64,000 nucleotides of DNA from Thioalkalivibrio sp. ALJ7 (GCF_000376865.1 NZ_AQXQ01000008.1:124001-188000); one strand, 5' to 3'; counted from the first letter of the stretch, positions 39,644 to 50,824 are shown. Made by a program: numbers and translations. Notes: generated by a model from the letters alone, not told the origin.

Positions 39644-42127
39644 TCACGAACCCTTGATCTGGTCCCTGATCGCTTCAGCCTCGCGCTTCTGCTCATCGGT
39701 ACCGGTGGCCAGGACCTCGTCGATCAGTTCCTGGGCCCCTTCCTGGTCGCCCATGTCGGCGTAGGCCTGGGCCAGACTGAGGCGGGTCACATTCTCGTCC
39801 GTGTCAGCGGACTCCGTGACATCGTCGCTTTGACCTTCCGTCGGCTCTTCGGCCGCACCCCCGCCGAAGAGGTTCTCGTCCAGATCCAGTCCCGGCTCCT
39901 GCTCGGCCGTCTCACCCGACTCCGACTCGGCGTCCATATCCGGAAGTTCGGCGTCGTCGAGATCGAAAGCCAGGTTGTTGAGGTCATCCATAGCCTCATC
40001 ACTTTCCGCATCACCCTGCGCGGCACTGGCCAGATCCGACTCCAGGTTTTCGTCGATATCGAAGGAAAGGCCTTCGTCACCTGTCACCGACTTGGTGTCA
40101 GCGCTCTCGGTCCCTTCATCGGTTTCCGGCAACTCCAGGCCGGAGAAATCGATCTCGTTGCTGTCACTGCCTTCCGGAACGCCGCCGGCGTCCGCAGTCT
40201 CGCCGAGGTCCTCAGCCGCCGCTCCACCTGCCGCAGCGGCGCCCAACCCCGCGACACCGATGCGCGACTCCAGCTCGGAAAGGCGGTCACGCGTATCCGT
40301 GTCGTTCGGATCCAGTCGATCACGCAGCGCGGACGCCGCCTGACGAGCCCCCTCATCGTCCTCCTGCGCCAGATACGCCTCGACCCGTTTCAGCTGGTAC
40401 TCGGTGTTTTCGGGATTACGTTCGATCGCCGCATTCAGCGTTTCGAGGGCCTGATCATTCATGCCGTACGCCAGGCAGACGTCGACCTCGGCCAGCACAT
40501 CATCCGCTGCCTCGCCGTCCTGAGTCGCACTGGCCACAACGATCTCGCCCACTGCCTCCTCCGGATCGGCCGGAGGATGCGCGGACTCTTCCTGCTGAGT
40601 GATGGAACGGTCATCGTCACCGGATGCCGCCGTCGTGGCGATGGCGGCCGCCGTACCGGCCGCTGCAGCGCCCGCGGCTGGCCCACCGGACGTCTCGTCG
40701 ACTTCTCGGGCCTCATACCCGCTAGCCGCATCGCCCGCCGCTTGAACCTTGCTGTTATCCGCCCGCGGCTGCAGGCCGGCGCTGCGGTCGTCCACGATCA
40801 CCTCGCGGCGTCCACCGCGTGCAAATGCCAGCAGCACCAGCAGCAGCAGGATGACCAGGGCGATGGCCATCATCAGCAACAACGGATCATTCATGATCCG
40901 CTCGTGCAGCGGCGCATTACGCTCGGCATCCGCACGATCCAGACGGCTCATCAACTGTTCGCGTTCGGCGCGCAATTGGCTGAGCTGGTCTTCCAACTCC
41001 GCCATGTTCTCGCTGGAGATATCCGCCAGGCGCCCGCGCTCTCCGAGCTCCTCACGCAGATCGGAGATCTGGTCACGCATGCCCTCCATCTCGGCACGCT
41101 GTGACAGCAAGGCCTCCTGCAGCAACTCTTCCGAACCGCCCTGGGTCACTCCCGCCTCGGCGTCTTCCGGCGTCAGGTCGGCCACGATTTCCAGACGATC
41201 TTCCGCCACAGCTTCTTCGGCCGCGACATCATCCTCCGCCGGCGTCGCTTCTTCGGTCGCGGCGGCATCGACTTCCACTTCAGCGACCGCGGCCTCTTCG
41301 TCTTCAATGGCTGCCGCCGTCTCGTCCTCGGCAGCTGCCTCATCCTCCGCTGCCACCGCCTCTTCATCGGCAGCAGCCGTGACCTCCTCTTCCGGAGCCT
41401 CCTCGGGTGCCTCGCGAGCAGCCTGGGTGGACGCCTGCCAGCTCTGCGTCTGCTCGACCACCTCGGTTCGCGCCTGCGCGGTGCTGCGTGCTTCTAATTC
41501 GGCGCGCGAAGGCGTGCGCAACTCTGCGTCGGCACGCAGGGCATTGATGTTATTGCCCATGAATGCCCGCGGGTTGGCGTCCAGGAAAGCCAGCATCACC
41601 TGCTCGTCGCTGTAGCCGGAGATACCGCTACGGCGCACGACGGAGTACAGGGTGTCACCGCTGCGCACCTGGATGGTCTCACCTTCACGCGGGGTGCGAG
41701 GTACATCCTCGGACGGTTGGCTCACGGTAGGGGCCGAGACACCACTCGGCATCGTCCCGGGGGGATCGAGCAGCAAGGAGACTTCACGCATCGCGCGGCC
41801 ACCATCCCAGCGCGCTTCCAGCAGAATACCCACGTAGGGCTCGCGCACCGGCCGTCGCGTCGTCAGGATCACGCGATTACCTTCAAGCTCAATATTCAGG
41901 TCGCCAGGCACCCCGCCACGATTCAGCCCGGCACGGCGATAGGCATCCTCGGAGGCCTGCCGGATTCGCAAGGAATCGCCAACGGCATCCACCCCACGCA
42001 AGGGGATCTCCGCCTGCAAGGGCTGATTCAGGAAGGACTGAAGATTGGTTTCACCGAAGCCCACAGAATTCGAGGACGCCGGGGCCACCAGCAGCAAGAA
42101 CAAAAACCCAACCAATAGCTTGCGCAC
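39644..42127 (-). CDS. fimV: FimV/HubP-family polar scaffold protein with LysM domain
   Basis: The 827-residue product has a signal peptide (VRKLLVGFLFLLLVAPASS), the FimV N-terminal region (QPLQAEIPL, RPVREPYVGILLEARW) and a periplasmic LysM domain (IQVRSGDTLYSVVRRSGI). An Ala/Glu-rich segment, a coiled coil, one TM helix (PLLLMMAIALVILLLLVLLAF), a very acidic cytoplasmic part and a C-terminal FimV TPR (RLSLAQAYADMGDQEGAQELI) follow. It organises cell poles and type IV pilus function in Pseudomonas. GTG at 42127 has AGGGGGA upstream. Confidence 0.94.
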   Translation of the reverse strand: MRKLLVGFLFLLLVAPASSNSVGFGETNLQSFLNQPLQAEIPLRGVDAVGDSLRIRQASEDAYRRAGLNRGGVPGDLNIELEGNRVILTTRRPVREPYVGILLEARWDGGRAMREVSLLLDPPGTMPSGVSAPTVSQPSEDVPRTPREGETIQVRSGDTLYSVVRRSGISGYSDEQVMLAFLDANPRAFMGNNINALRADAELRTPSRAELEARSTAQARTEVVEQTQSWQASTQAAREAPEEAPEEEVTAAADEEAVAAEDEAAAEDETAAAIEDEEAAVAEVEVDAAATEEATPAEDDVAAEEAVAEDRLEIVADLTPEDAEAGVTQGGSEELLQEALLSQRAEMEGMRDQISDLREELGERGRLADISSENMAELEDQLSQLRAEREQLMSRLDRADAERNAPLHERIMNDPLLLMMAIALVILLLLVLLAFARGGRREVIVDDRSAGLQPRADNSKVQAAGDAASGYEAREVDETSGGPAAGAAAAGTAAAIATTAASGDDDRSITQQEESAHPPADPEEAVGEIVVASATQDGEAADDVLAEVDVCLAYGMNDQALETLNAAIERNPENTEYQLKRVEAYLAQEDDEGARQAASALRDRLDPNDTDTRDRLSELESRIGVAGLGAAAAGGAAAEDLGETADAGGVPEGSDSNEIDFSGLELPETDEGTESADTKSVTGDEGLSFDIDENLESDLASAAQGDAESDEAMDDLNNLAFDLDDAELPDMDAESESGETAEQEPGLDLDENLFGGGAAEEPTEGQSDDVTESADTDENVTRLSLAQAYADMGDQEGAQELIDEVLATGTDEQKREAEAIRDQIKGS

Positions 42128-42179
42128 GAATTCCCCCTGAAAGTGCCGCGTGGCCCCAATGCCCCTGGCCACGGATATA

Positions 42180-42199
42180 TCGGGGGAAGGTTCCCCCGA
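42180..42199. terminator. perfect hairpin between asd and fimV (weak terminator candidate)
   Basis: A 9-bp perfect stem TCGGGGGAA / TTCCCCCGA with a 2-base centre, 18 bp past the asd stop. The T tract is only on the plus side (GTTTT), so in the asd direction it may attenuate rather than terminate. Confidence 0.45.
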
Positions 42200-42216
42200 C
42201 GTTTTCCCGGATTAAA

Positions 42217-43242
<1,026 letters not shown>

Positions 43243-43288
43243 TGTCTATTCCCGATTGAACTTTATTCGTTAAGTAGCTGTATTCTAT

Positions 43289-44362
43289 TTAATCGTCGAG
43301 CGCAGAAACCAACGCGTCGCCCATACCCTGAGTACCCACCAGGGTCATACCATCGCCGAAGATGTCCGGCGTACGCAGGCCCTGATCCAGCACTCGACCC
43401 ACGGCCTGCTCGATACGCTCGGCCAGGTCATTCCGGTTCAGACTGTGGCGCAGCAGCATCGCCACCGACAGCACTGTTGCCATCGGGTTGGCCTTGCCCT
43501 GCCCCGCGATATCCGGTGCCGAACCGTGGATCGGCTCATACAGACCAACCCCCTCACTGTTCAGCGAAGCCGACGGCAACATACCGATGGAACCCGTTAG
43601 CATCGCCGCTGCATCCGACAGGATGTCACCGAACATGTTGCTGGTCACCATGACGTCGAACTGCTTGGGGTCACGCACCAGCTGCATTGCCGCGTTATCC
43701 ACATACATGTGGGACAGCTCGACCTCGGGGAATTCCTGGCCGACCCGCTCGACCACCTCGCGCCACAGCTCGGAGACCTCGAGCACATTGGCCTTGTCCA
43801 CCGAACACAGGCGTTTGCCCCGCTTCATCGCAGCCTCGAAGCCGACCCGCGCGATGCGTTCGATCTCCGATTCGCTGTAAGCGGCGGTATTGAAGCCGTA
43901 GCGCTCGCCATTGCGCTCCTCGATCCCGCGCGGCTGGCCAAAGTAGATCCCGCCGGTCAGCTCGCGCACGATCAGGATATCCAGCCCGCTGACCACCTCC
44001 GGCTTCAGCGTGGAGGCTGAGGCCAGCTGCGGATACAGGATCGCCGGGCGCAGGTTTGCGAACAGACCCAGATCCGAACGGATGCCCAGCAGCCCGCGCT
44101 CGGGGCGGAGATCACGTTCCAGCGATTCGTACTGCGGGCCGCCGACCGCCCCCAGCAGGATCGCGTCGGCGCGGCGCGCCGCCTCGCGCGTGGCCTCCGG
44201 GTAGGGGTGCCCGGCCGCATCGTGCGCCGCGCCCCCGATCAGGCCCTGCTCGATCTCCAGATCCAGCCCGCCGATCTCGCCCACACGCTCCAGCACCTTC
44301 AGCGCCTCGGCCACAATCTCGGGCCCGATCCCGTCCCCGGGCAATACCAGAATTCGGCTCAC
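43289..44362 (-). CDS. leuB: 3-isopropylmalate dehydrogenase
   Basis: The 357-residue NAD-dependent enzyme has [10 protein letters not shown] at the start, [22 protein letters not shown] (catalytic Tyr) and the [21 protein letters not shown] motif. GTG start at 44362 with GGGAGAGG upstream. It is separated from leuD by 464 bp of repeats. Confidence 0.97.
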   Translation of the reverse strand: MSRILVLPGDGIGPEIVAEALKVLERVGEIGGLDLEIEQGLIGGAAHDAAGHPYPEATREAARRADAILLGAVGGPQYESLERDLRPERGLLGIRSDLGLFANLRPAILYPQLASASTLKPEVVSGLDILIVRELTGGIYFGQPRGIEERNGERYGFNTAAYSESEIERIARVGFEAAMKRGKRLCSVDKANVLEVSELWREVVERVGQEFPEVELSHMYVDNAAMQLVRDPKQFDVMVTSNMFGDILSDAAAMLTGSIGMLPSASLNSEGVGLYEPIHGSAPDIAGQGKANPMATVLSVAMLLRHSLNRNDLAERIEQAVGRVLDQGLRTPDIFGDGMTLVGTQGMGDALVSALDD

Positions 44363-44403
44363 AAACCTCTCCCAATCATTTCAATTCAAGTCCTTGACCG
44401 TCA

Positions 44404-44524
44404 GTCATTGCGAGGCCCCGCCAGGGGCCGTGGCAACCTCCCAACGAAACCCCAACGTTCACCCGACCCGGCGCCGGGGCCACCCACAGAGATCGCCACG
44501 TCGCTTCGCTTCTCGCGACGACGG
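44404..44524. repeat. REP-type repeat, copy A
   Basis: A ~120-bp unit that opens with GTCATTGCGAGGCCCCG and closes with a degenerate inverted end (TCTCGCGACGACGG). The shared core GGGGCCGTGGCAACCTCC follows the opening. Confidence 0.85.
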
Positions 44525-44538
44525 TGCGCCCCGGCCCC

Positions 44539-44656
44539 GTCGTTGCGAGGCCCCGCAAGGGGCCGTGGCAACCTCCGGAAGCTGCCAGAGCGCCGGCACA
44601 TGGATCCGGTGGTTCCGGACGGAGGTTGCTTCGTCGCAGCGCTCCTCGCAATGACG
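44539..44656. repeat. REP-type repeat, copy B
   Basis: Opens GTCGTTGCGAGGCCCCG and closes CTCCTCGCAATGACGG, an inverted match to the opening. The middle differs from copy A. Confidence 0.85.
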
Positions 44657-44669
44657 GCACCTCTACCTC

Positions 44670-44788
44670 GTCATTGCGAGGCCCCGTAGGGGCCGTGGCA
44701 ATCTCCGGACGAAACCACCGGATCCCGGTACCGGCGCTCGGCCATTGTTTGGGAGATCGCCACGTCGCTTCGCTTCTCGCGATGACGG
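44670..44788. repeat. REP-type repeat, copy C
   Basis: Opens GTCATTGCGAGGCCCCG and closes CGCTTCTCGCGATGACGG. Copies A-C fill most of 44363-44826; no gene is seen there. Confidence 0.85.
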
Positions 44789-44826
44789 TGCCCGGGTTCA
44801 GGTCGCCCGCGCCATCTCTATCGTTT

Positions 44827-45471
44827 CTAACGTTGCTCCGCCATCCACGGCCATTCGCGGCGCTGGCGTTCTTCGAAGGCGCGGATGTCATCGCCGTATT
44901 TCAGCGTCAGGGCGATGTCATCCAGGCCGTTCAACAGGCGGTGGCGCCGGTCCTCGTCCAGCGTGAAACGGAACACGGTACCGTCCGGCGCCGTTACGGT
45001 CATTTCTTCCAGATTCACCTCGACCTGCGCACCCGGGTTCGCCTCCACCTGATCGAACAGGGTTTGCACCTCACCCTCCGCCAGCACCACCGGCAGCAGG
45101 CCGTTTTTGCAGCTGTTGGAGAAAAAGATATCGGCGAACGACGGTGCAATGACCGCGCGAAAGCCGAAGTCGGTCAATGCCCACACCGCGTGCTCGCGCG
45201 AGGAACCGCAGCCAAAATTCTTGCGAGCCAGCAGGATCGTCGCCTGGTCATAAGGCGCCTGATTGAGTACGAAATCGGGGTTCGAACGGCGCTGCGAGCT
45301 ATCCATGCCGGGTTCGCCCGGGTCCAGGTAGCGCCAGTCATCGAAGGCATTGGGGCCAAAGCCCGTGCGCTTGACCGACTTCAGGTACTGCTTCGGGATG
45401 ATCGCGTCGGTATCGACATTGGAGCGATCCAGCGGCGCGACAATCCCACGGTGTACGGTAAAGGCCTGCAT
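44827..45471 (-). CDS. leuD: 3-isopropylmalate dehydratase small subunit
   Basis: The 214-residue swivel domain has [21 protein letters not shown], the [14 protein letters not shown] motif, and [18 protein letters not shown]. Together with LeuC it isomerises isopropylmalate. It begins 3 bp after the leuC stop. Confidence 0.97.
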   Translation of the reverse strand: MQAFTVHRGIVAPLDRSNVDTDAIIPKQYLKSVKRTGFGPNAFDDWRYLDPGEPGMDSSQRRSNPDFVLNQAPYDQATILLARKNFGCGSSREHAVWALTDFGFRAVIAPSFADIFFSNSCKNGLLPVVLAEGEVQTLFDQVEANPGAQVEVNLEEMTVTAPDGTVFRFTLDEDRRHRLLNGLDDIALTLKYGDDIRAFEERQRREWPWMAEQR

Positions 45472-45474
45472 CGC

Positions 45475-46887
45475 TTACGCCTCCTTCAACGCGGACGGTT
45501 CAATGAAGTGCCCGGCCACGGCGGCCGCGGCGGCCAGCGCCGGGCTGACCAGATGGGTACGCCCACCCTGCCCCTGGCGGCCCTCGAAGTTTCGGTTCGA
45601 GGTCGAGGCGCAGCGCTCGCCCGGCTCCAGTCGGTCCGCGTTCATCGCCAGACACATGGAACAGCCCGGCTCGCGCCACTCGAAGCCGGCGTCCAGAAAG
45701 ACCCGGTCCAGCCCTTCCTGCTCCGCCTGCTGCTTCACCAGCCCGGAGCCCGGCACCACCATCGCCAGCTTGATGTTGTCGGCCTTCTTGCGGCCCTTGA
45801 CCACCTCGGCGGCCGCACGCAGGTCCTCGATCCGCGAGTTCGTGCAGGAGCCGATGAACACCTTGTCCGGACGAATCTCCGTCATCGGGGTATTCGGCTT
45901 CAGGTCCATGTACTCCAGCGCCCGCTGCATGCCCTCGGCGCGCACCGGGTCCTTCTCGGCGGCCGGATCCGGCACGCGCCCATCGACCGGCGCGACCATC
46001 TCCGGCGAAGTGCCCCAGCTGACCTGGGGCGCGATCTCGGCGGCATCCATCTCCACCACCGCGTCGAACTCGGCATCCGGATCCGATACCAGCGTGCGCC
46101 AGTATTCGGCGGCCCGCTCGAACATCTCGCCGGTGGGGGCCTGCGGCTTGCCACGCACGTATTCGATGGTCTTCTCGTCCACCGCAACCATGCCCGCGCG
46201 GGCCCCGGCCTCGATCGACATGTTGCAGATGCTCATGCGCCCCTCGACCGACAGGCTGCGGATCGCCGAGCCGGCGAACTCGATCGCATAGCCGGTGCCG
46301 CCCGCGGTGCCAATGCGGCCGATGATCGCCAGCACCACGTCCTTGGCGGTCACGCCCGGGCGCAGCTCGCCCTCCACGCGGATCTGCATGGCCTTGGTCT
46401 TCTTCTGCCACAGGCACTGCGTGGCCAGCACATGCTCGACCTCGGAGGTGCCGATGCCGAAGGCCAGCGCGCCCAGTGCACCGTGGGTAGAGGTGTGCGA
46501 ATCGCCACACACGACCGTCATCCCCGGCAGGGTCGCACCCTGCTCCGGCCCGATTACATGCACGATGCCCTGGCGCACATCCGCCATCGGGAAAAACTTC
46601 AGCCCGAGGCTGGTGACATTGCTCTCCAGCGTCTCCACCTGAGTGCGCGAGACCGGGTCTTCGATGCCTCGATCTCGATTGGCCGTGGGCACGTTGTGAT
46701 CCGGCACCGCCAGCACGGAATCGCCGCGCCATGGCTTGCGCCCGGCCAGACGCAGGCCCTCGAAGGCCTGCGGACTGGTCACCTCGTGCACCAGGTGGCG
46801 ATCGATGTAGAGCAGCGTCGAGCCATCCGGCTCCTCGCGCACTACATGCGCCTCCCACAGCTTGTCGTACAGAGTCTTGCCTACCAT
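45475..46887 (-). CDS. leuC: 3-isopropylmalate dehydratase large subunit
   Basis: The 470-residue aconitase-family protein has 4Fe-4S ligand cysteines in [13 protein letters not shown] and GCSMCLAMN, plus [34 protein letters not shown] as a family block. ATG 46887 was preferred to the GTG one codon before it. Divergent from the LysR gene, whose product is a plausible regulator. Confidence 0.97.
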   Translation of the reverse strand: MVGKTLYDKLWEAHVVREEPDGSTLLYIDRHLVHEVTSPQAFEGLRLAGRKPWRGDSVLAVPDHNVPTANRDRGIEDPVSRTQVETLESNVTSLGLKFFPMADVRQGIVHVIGPEQGATLPGMTVVCGDSHTSTHGALGALAFGIGTSEVEHVLATQCLWQKKTKAMQIRVEGELRPGVTAKDVVLAIIGRIGTAGGTGYAIEFAGSAIRSLSVEGRMSICNMSIEAGARAGMVAVDEKTIEYVRGKPQAPTGEMFERAAEYWRTLVSDPDAEFDAVVEMDAAEIAPQVSWGTSPEMVAPVDGRVPDPAAEKDPVRAEGMQRALEYMDLKPNTPMTEIRPDKVFIGSCTNSRIEDLRAAAEVVKGRKKADNIKLAMVVPGSGLVKQQAEQEGLDRVFLDAGFEWREPGCSMCLAMNADRLEPGERCASTSNRNFEGRQGQGGRTHLVSPALAAAAAVAGHFIEPSALKEA

Positions 46888-47021
46888 CACCTGCTCCCGC
46901 GGCCGTGCCGCGTTCTATCGTTCTTGCGCCCCACCGCCGATGATCTACCAGCGCTAGAAAGGCTCGCCCTTGCGCCGCGTCGCGGCATGCACCGGCATCG
47001 CACAGCGCCGCAACACACACC

Positions 47022-47140
47022 GTCATTGCGAGGCCCCGCAGGGGCCGTGGCAACCTCCGTCCGGAACCACCGGTCCTGATACTGGCTCTCTGCCAGCTGG
47101 AGGAGGTTGCCGCGTCGCCTTCGGCTCCTCGCAATGACGG
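47022..47140. repeat. REP-type repeat, copy D
   Basis: Opens GTCATTGCGAGGCCCCG and closes CTCCTCGCAATGACGG. Lies in the 423-bp divergent region between leuC and the LysR gene. The remaining part has an AT-rich patch at about 47213-47250 (TATTAT at 47231) that probably holds the promoters; no gene is seen. Confidence 0.88.
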
Positions 47141-47310
47141 CGCCATTAGCCACGCCGCGCAGTGACACGGTTTCAGGGCACCTATCTGCGTAGAGTCTGC
47201 GGCCGCCCTGCTATTCTTTCAAATCCGATTTATTATCTTTACCATTCCATCCCGTTATGGAAGGCCCAGCGGTTGGCGATCAGCCGGTCATTATCCCACG
47301 GAGGCGAGCG

Positions 47311-48189
47311 ATGCGTCCCGAACAGCTCAGTGTGGAGTCCTTGCAGGCCTTTGTTGCGGTCGTGGATACCGGCGCCTTCTCCGCAGCGGCCGAACGCCTA
47401 TACCTGACCCAGCCGGCCATCAGCAAGCGGATCCAGTCGCTGGAGGCCACGCTGGAACGCCCGCTGTTCGAACGTCAGGGTCGGCGCGTGCGCCCGACCG
47501 AAGTCGCCGAACGTCTGCTACCCGAAGCGCGCGAGATCCTGGCGCGCCTGCGCGCCATTGAGCAGCAGATCGCGGACCTGGACACGGTGGTACATGGCCG
47601 CATCCGCCTCGCGACCTCGCACCACATCGCGCTGCACCGCCTGCCCGGCCCGCTGGCCGCAATGCGCGCCCGCTACCCTGATCTGGAGCTGTCCCTGGCC
47701 TTCATGGACTCGGAGACCGGCGTCGAGGCGATCCTGCGCGGCGATGCCGACCTGGCCCTGGCCACCCTGCCCGACGACTTGCCCGGCGACATCGAGGCCG
47801 AAACGGTCTGGACCGACGAGCTCGTGCCGATGATCGCCCGAGGCCGCAACAGCGAAACCCCGCTGGACACCCTGGAGCGCCTGAAGCAGTGGCCCGCCAT
47901 CCTGCCACCCGTCGACTCCACCACCCGCCGCCATATCGAACAGAGCCTGAGCGCCCAGGGCCTGCGCCCGCGCGCCGCCCAGGAGAGCCCCTACCTGGAA
48001 GTGATCCGCATGATGATTGGCGCCGGCCTCGGCATCGGGTTCTTGCCGCGTTCCATGGCCACCGATGACCTGATCGTGCTCGACTGGCCGGGTTCGGCCA
48101 TCACCCGTTCTCTGGGCTGGGTACGACACGCCCAACGCTATCGATCGCGAACCGTCGATGCAGTCATCGAGGCTCTGCAAAGTCGATAG
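47311..48189 (+). CDS. LysR-family transcriptional regulator
   Basis: The 292-residue product has an N-terminal LysR winged helix (LQAFVAVVDTGAFSAAAERLYLTQPAISKRIQSLE, a single continuous family block) and a LysR substrate-binding domain. ATG 47311 has GGAGGCGAG upstream. Divergent from leuC, as PA3122 is in P. aeruginosa, so regulation of leucine genes is a reasonable inference; the effector is unknown. Confidence 0.92.
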   Translation: MRPEQLSVESLQAFVAVVDTGAFSAAAERLYLTQPAISKRIQSLEATLERPLFERQGRRVRPTEVAERLLPEAREILARLRAIEQQIADLDTVVHGRIRLATSHHIALHRLPGPLAAMRARYPDLELSLAFMDSETGVEAILRGDADLALATLPDDLPGDIEAETVWTDELVPMIARGRNSETPLDTLERLKQWPAILPPVDSTTRRHIEQSLSAQGLRPRAAQESPYLEVIRMMIGAGLGIGFLPRSMATDDLIVLDWPGSAITRSLGWVRHAQRYRSRTVDAVIEALQSR

Positions 48190-48226
48190 CCGTCAGCCGA
48201 GTGGTCGCGCGGCACGGACGCCGCGC

Positions 48227-49456
48227 TCAGGCAGGTGATGCCTCACGCGGGAGCAGCGAGGAGATCATCCAGGTGGCGAAGATGAACAAGGTGGAGGCGA
48301 TCAGAGCCCCCTCCAGGCCCCAGACCATGAAGATCGCGCCGGAGGCGACGGTACCCACCAGGCGGCCGCCGGCGTTGGCCATGTAGTAGAAGCCGACCTT
48401 CATCGCGACGCGATCGGCATCGGCGTAGTCGAGGATCAGGAAGGAGTGCACCGCCGAGTTGATCGCGAAGACCACGCCAAACACGCCCAGGCCGACCATC
48501 AGGACCCAGGCCGGGTCCAGGCCCACCTCCAGACCGATCACGATGGCCAGGGGCAGCAGCATCAGAATGAAGGCCCACAGCCGCGCGGTCAGCCCGGTCG
48601 GGTGGAGCCCGCCCTTGCCCAGCAGGCGTGGCACCGAGGCCTGCACGATGCCGTAGCCAATGACCCATAGCGCGAGGAACGCGCCCACCTGCATGTGGTT
48701 CCAGTCCAGCGTGGCACTGAGAAACACGGGCAGCGCGACCACGAACCAGACGTCGCGGGCCCCGAACAGGAAAAAGCGCGCGGCGGAGAGCACGTTGATC
48801 GCAGTCGAGTTGGAAAACATCTGGGTGAACTTCGGCTTGCCACCCACCTTTCCCAAACCGCGCGGCAGCCCGACGATCGAGAACAGCATCACCACCGCGA
48901 GCATCCCGGCCAGGATCACCAGCGCCATCTGGAAACCGACGGTGTACAGCAGTGCGCCACCGGCAAAGAAACCCACGCCCTTCAGTGCATTTTTGGAGCC
49001 GGTGAGCACCGCCACCAGGCGGAATAGCCGGCCCTCTCCATCCCCGGCGACCAGCTTCACCCCGGACTTCGCACTCATCTTGTTCAGATCCTTGGCGATC
49101 CCGGACAGGGCCTGGGCGAACATCACATAGGCCACCCCGAGCCAGGCCTCCGGCACGGTAAGCATCAGCAGGGCCGCGACCTGCAACAGCGTCCCGCCGA
49201 TCATCGTGGTGTTCACGCCCAGCCGTGCGGCCAGCCAGCCGCCGGTCAGGTTGGTGATCACCCCGAACAGCTCGTAGAACAGGAACAGGAAGGCGATCTC
49301 CAGCGGGCTGTAGCCCAGCTGGTGGAAGAACAGCACGACCAGCATGCGGATCGCGCCATCGGTAATGGTGAACGCCCAGTAGTTCGCGATGATCCGGGCA
49401 TAGGCGCCCAGACCCAGAGTCGGGGGCCCACTTGGATTGGTCGCACTTTCCGCCAT
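48227..49456 (-). CDS. arsJ: ArsJ, organoarsenical (1-arseno-3-phosphoglycerate) efflux MFS transporter
   Basis: The 409-residue MFS protein has about 12 TM helices. ANYWAFTITDGAIRMLVVLFFH near the N-terminus, IAKDLNKMSAKSGVKL and LTGSKNALKGVGFF are typical of ArsJ. In the known pathway GAPDH makes 1-arseno-3-phosphoglycerate from glyceraldehyde-3-phosphate and arsenate, and ArsJ exports it. It lies 6 bp downstream of that GAPDH gene. No arsR or arsenate reductase gene is near. Confidence 0.92.
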   Translation of the reverse strand: MAESATNPSGPPTLGLGAYARIIANYWAFTITDGAIRMLVVLFFHQLGYSPLEIAFLFLFYELFGVITNLTGGWLAARLGVNTTMIGGTLLQVAALLMLTVPEAWLGVAYVMFAQALSGIAKDLNKMSAKSGVKLVAGDGEGRLFRLVAVLTGSKNALKGVGFFAGGALLYTVGFQMALVILAGMLAVVMLFSIVGLPRGLGKVGGKPKFTQMFSNSTAINVLSAARFFLFGARDVWFVVALPVFLSATLDWNHMQVGAFLALWVIGYGIVQASVPRLLGKGGLHPTGLTARLWAFILMLLPLAIVIGLEVGLDPAWVLMVGLGVFGVVFAINSAVHSFLILDYADADRVAMKVGFYYMANAGGRLVGTVASGAIFMVWGLEGALIASTLFIFATWMISSLLPREASPA

Positions 49457-49462
49457 TGCGGT

Positions 49463-50476
49463 CTAGACGCCCTGCGCCGCCACACGGGCCACCAATTCCA
49501 CCAGGCGGTTCGCGTAGCCCCACTCGTTGTCGTACCAGGCCAGCACCTTCACCTGCGTGCCGCCCACCACCATGGTCGATTGTGCATCCACGATGGAGGA
49601 GCGCGGATCGGTGCGGAAATCGCTGGAAACCAGCGGTCGCTCCTCATAGCCGAGGATGCCCTGCAACGAACCTTGCGCCGCCTCACGCAGCAGGTTGTTA
49701 ACCTCTTCCGCCGACGTCTCGCGACCGGCCTCAAAGGTGAAATCGGTCAGTGATGCGTTCATCAGCGGCACACGCACCGCATGGCCATTCAGCCGCCCGT
49801 TCAGATCGGGAAAGATGTCACCGATCGCCTTAGCCGACCCCGTGGTGGTCGGGATCAGGTTCAGCCCGGCGGCACGCGCTCGGCGCAGGTTGTCGCGCGG
49901 CAGGTCCACCGCGGACTGGGTGGCCGTCATATCGTGCACGGTCAGGATGGTGCCGTGGCGAATACCCAGGGCCGGATGCAGCACCTGCACCAGCGGCGCC
50001 AGACAGTTGGTAGTGCAGGAGGCGGCGGTCACGACACGATACTGCACCGGATCATAGAGGCCATCGTTAACCCCCATCACCACGTTCAGCGCCCGATCGT
50101 CCTTCACCGGCGCCGCGACCACCACGCGCTTCGCACCCTGCCCGAAATGCGGCTCCAGCGTGTCCATGGTCCGAAAGGCCCCGGTCGCGTCGATCACGAT
50201 GTCGACATCCGACTCATTCCACGGCACCTGGCCCGGTTCGGTGAAACTCGTGTGCCGCAGCTCGCGCCCCTCGATACGAATTCGCTCGGCCTCGGCTACC
50301 GGTTCCTGGCCCCAGCGCCCGTGCACCGAGTCGAACTCCAGCAAATGTCCGGTGACGGTGCCATCCGCCGCGACCTCGTTCAGGTGCACGATCTCCAGAT
50401 CGTCCCGACCCCAGGCCGCCCTTAAGGCCAGCCGGCCGATCCGCCCCATCCCATTAATGCCGACACGCACCGCCAT
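49463..50476 (-). CDS. ArsJ-associated glyceraldehyde-3-phosphate dehydrogenase
   Basis: The 337-residue GAPDH has the NAD site [15 protein letters not shown], catalytic Cys154 in [11 protein letters not shown] and His181 in VHDMTATQ. Its pairing with arsJ marks it as the arsenate-pathway isozyme rather than the central glycolytic one. ATG 50476 was chosen over an upstream in-frame start at 50548; a GGGAGG site precedes it at about 50480. Confidence 0.93.
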   Translation of the reverse strand: MAVRVGINGMGRIGRLALRAAWGRDDLEIVHLNEVAADGTVTGHLLEFDSVHGRWGQEPVAEAERIRIEGRELRHTSFTEPGQVPWNESDVDIVIDATGAFRTMDTLEPHFGQGAKRVVVAAPVKDDRALNVVMGVNDGLYDPVQYRVVTAASCTTNCLAPLVQVLHPALGIRHGTILTVHDMTATQSAVDLPRDNLRRARAAGLNLIPTTTGSAKAIGDIFPDLNGRLNGHAVRVPLMNASLTDFTFEAGRETSAEEVNNLLREAAQGSLQGILGYEERPLVSSDFRTDPRSSIVDAQSTMVVGGTQVKVLAWYDNEWGYANRLVELVARVAAQGV

Positions 50477-50548
50477 GGAGTCCCTCCCAACAAAAATCCC
50501 GTCAGAATACCCCGCCCACATGACCAACGCATGACGCCCGACCACCAA

Positions 50549-50810
50549 GACCCGGTTCCACCACGAAGCTCACGAAGGCACGAAGGAGGGCAAGGTCAAG
50601 GGCGAATTCACCACGGAGTGCACGGAGGACACGGAGAAGGGCTAAGACTGAAAAGCAGGAAGGTCCAATAATCACGGTCGCGGGTTCTGTCCTCTTTCGC
50701 CACCCGAAACGCCGGAGCCGCTTCTTTCCCTCTGTGTCCTCCGTGCACTCTGTGGTTACAAGCCCTTGCCCTCCTTCGTGCCTTCGTGAGCTTCGTGGTG
50801 GAACCAGGTT
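50549..50810. mobile_element. MITE-like element with ~80-bp imperfect inverted repeats
   Basis: The left arm (about 50550-50637) and right arm (about 50729-50809) are inverted copies. Each contains GGTTCCACCACGAAGCTCACG, then a CACGAAGGAGGGCAAG block, then a CACGGAGGACAC block. The arms differ by scattered substitutions and short indels. The middle (about 50638-50728) has no coding signature. It fills most of the 348-bp gap between the GAPDH gene and tspO. Confidence 0.8.
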
Positions 50811-50824
50811 TCAGCGGCAACCGA

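Noticed and set aside
44404-44788. CRISPR-like array from the tandem repeats
   Set aside because: Units are ~120 bp with inverted ends and diverged middles, not 25-40 bp direct repeats with equal spacers; no cas gene is near.
44524-47079. Long 851-codon plus-strand frame opposite leuD and leuC
   Set aside because: Antisense to two intact genes and running through REP repeats; composition is low-complexity His/Arg-rich with no domain.
45500-47146. Long 548-codon minus-strand frame over leuC
   Set aside because: It is the out-of-frame shadow of leuC, a common artefact in GC-rich genes; the leuC frame has all catalytic motifs.
48207-48226. GCGCGG/CCGCGC hairpin between the LysR gene and arsJ as terminator
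   Set aside because: No T tract on either strand and an 8-nt loop.
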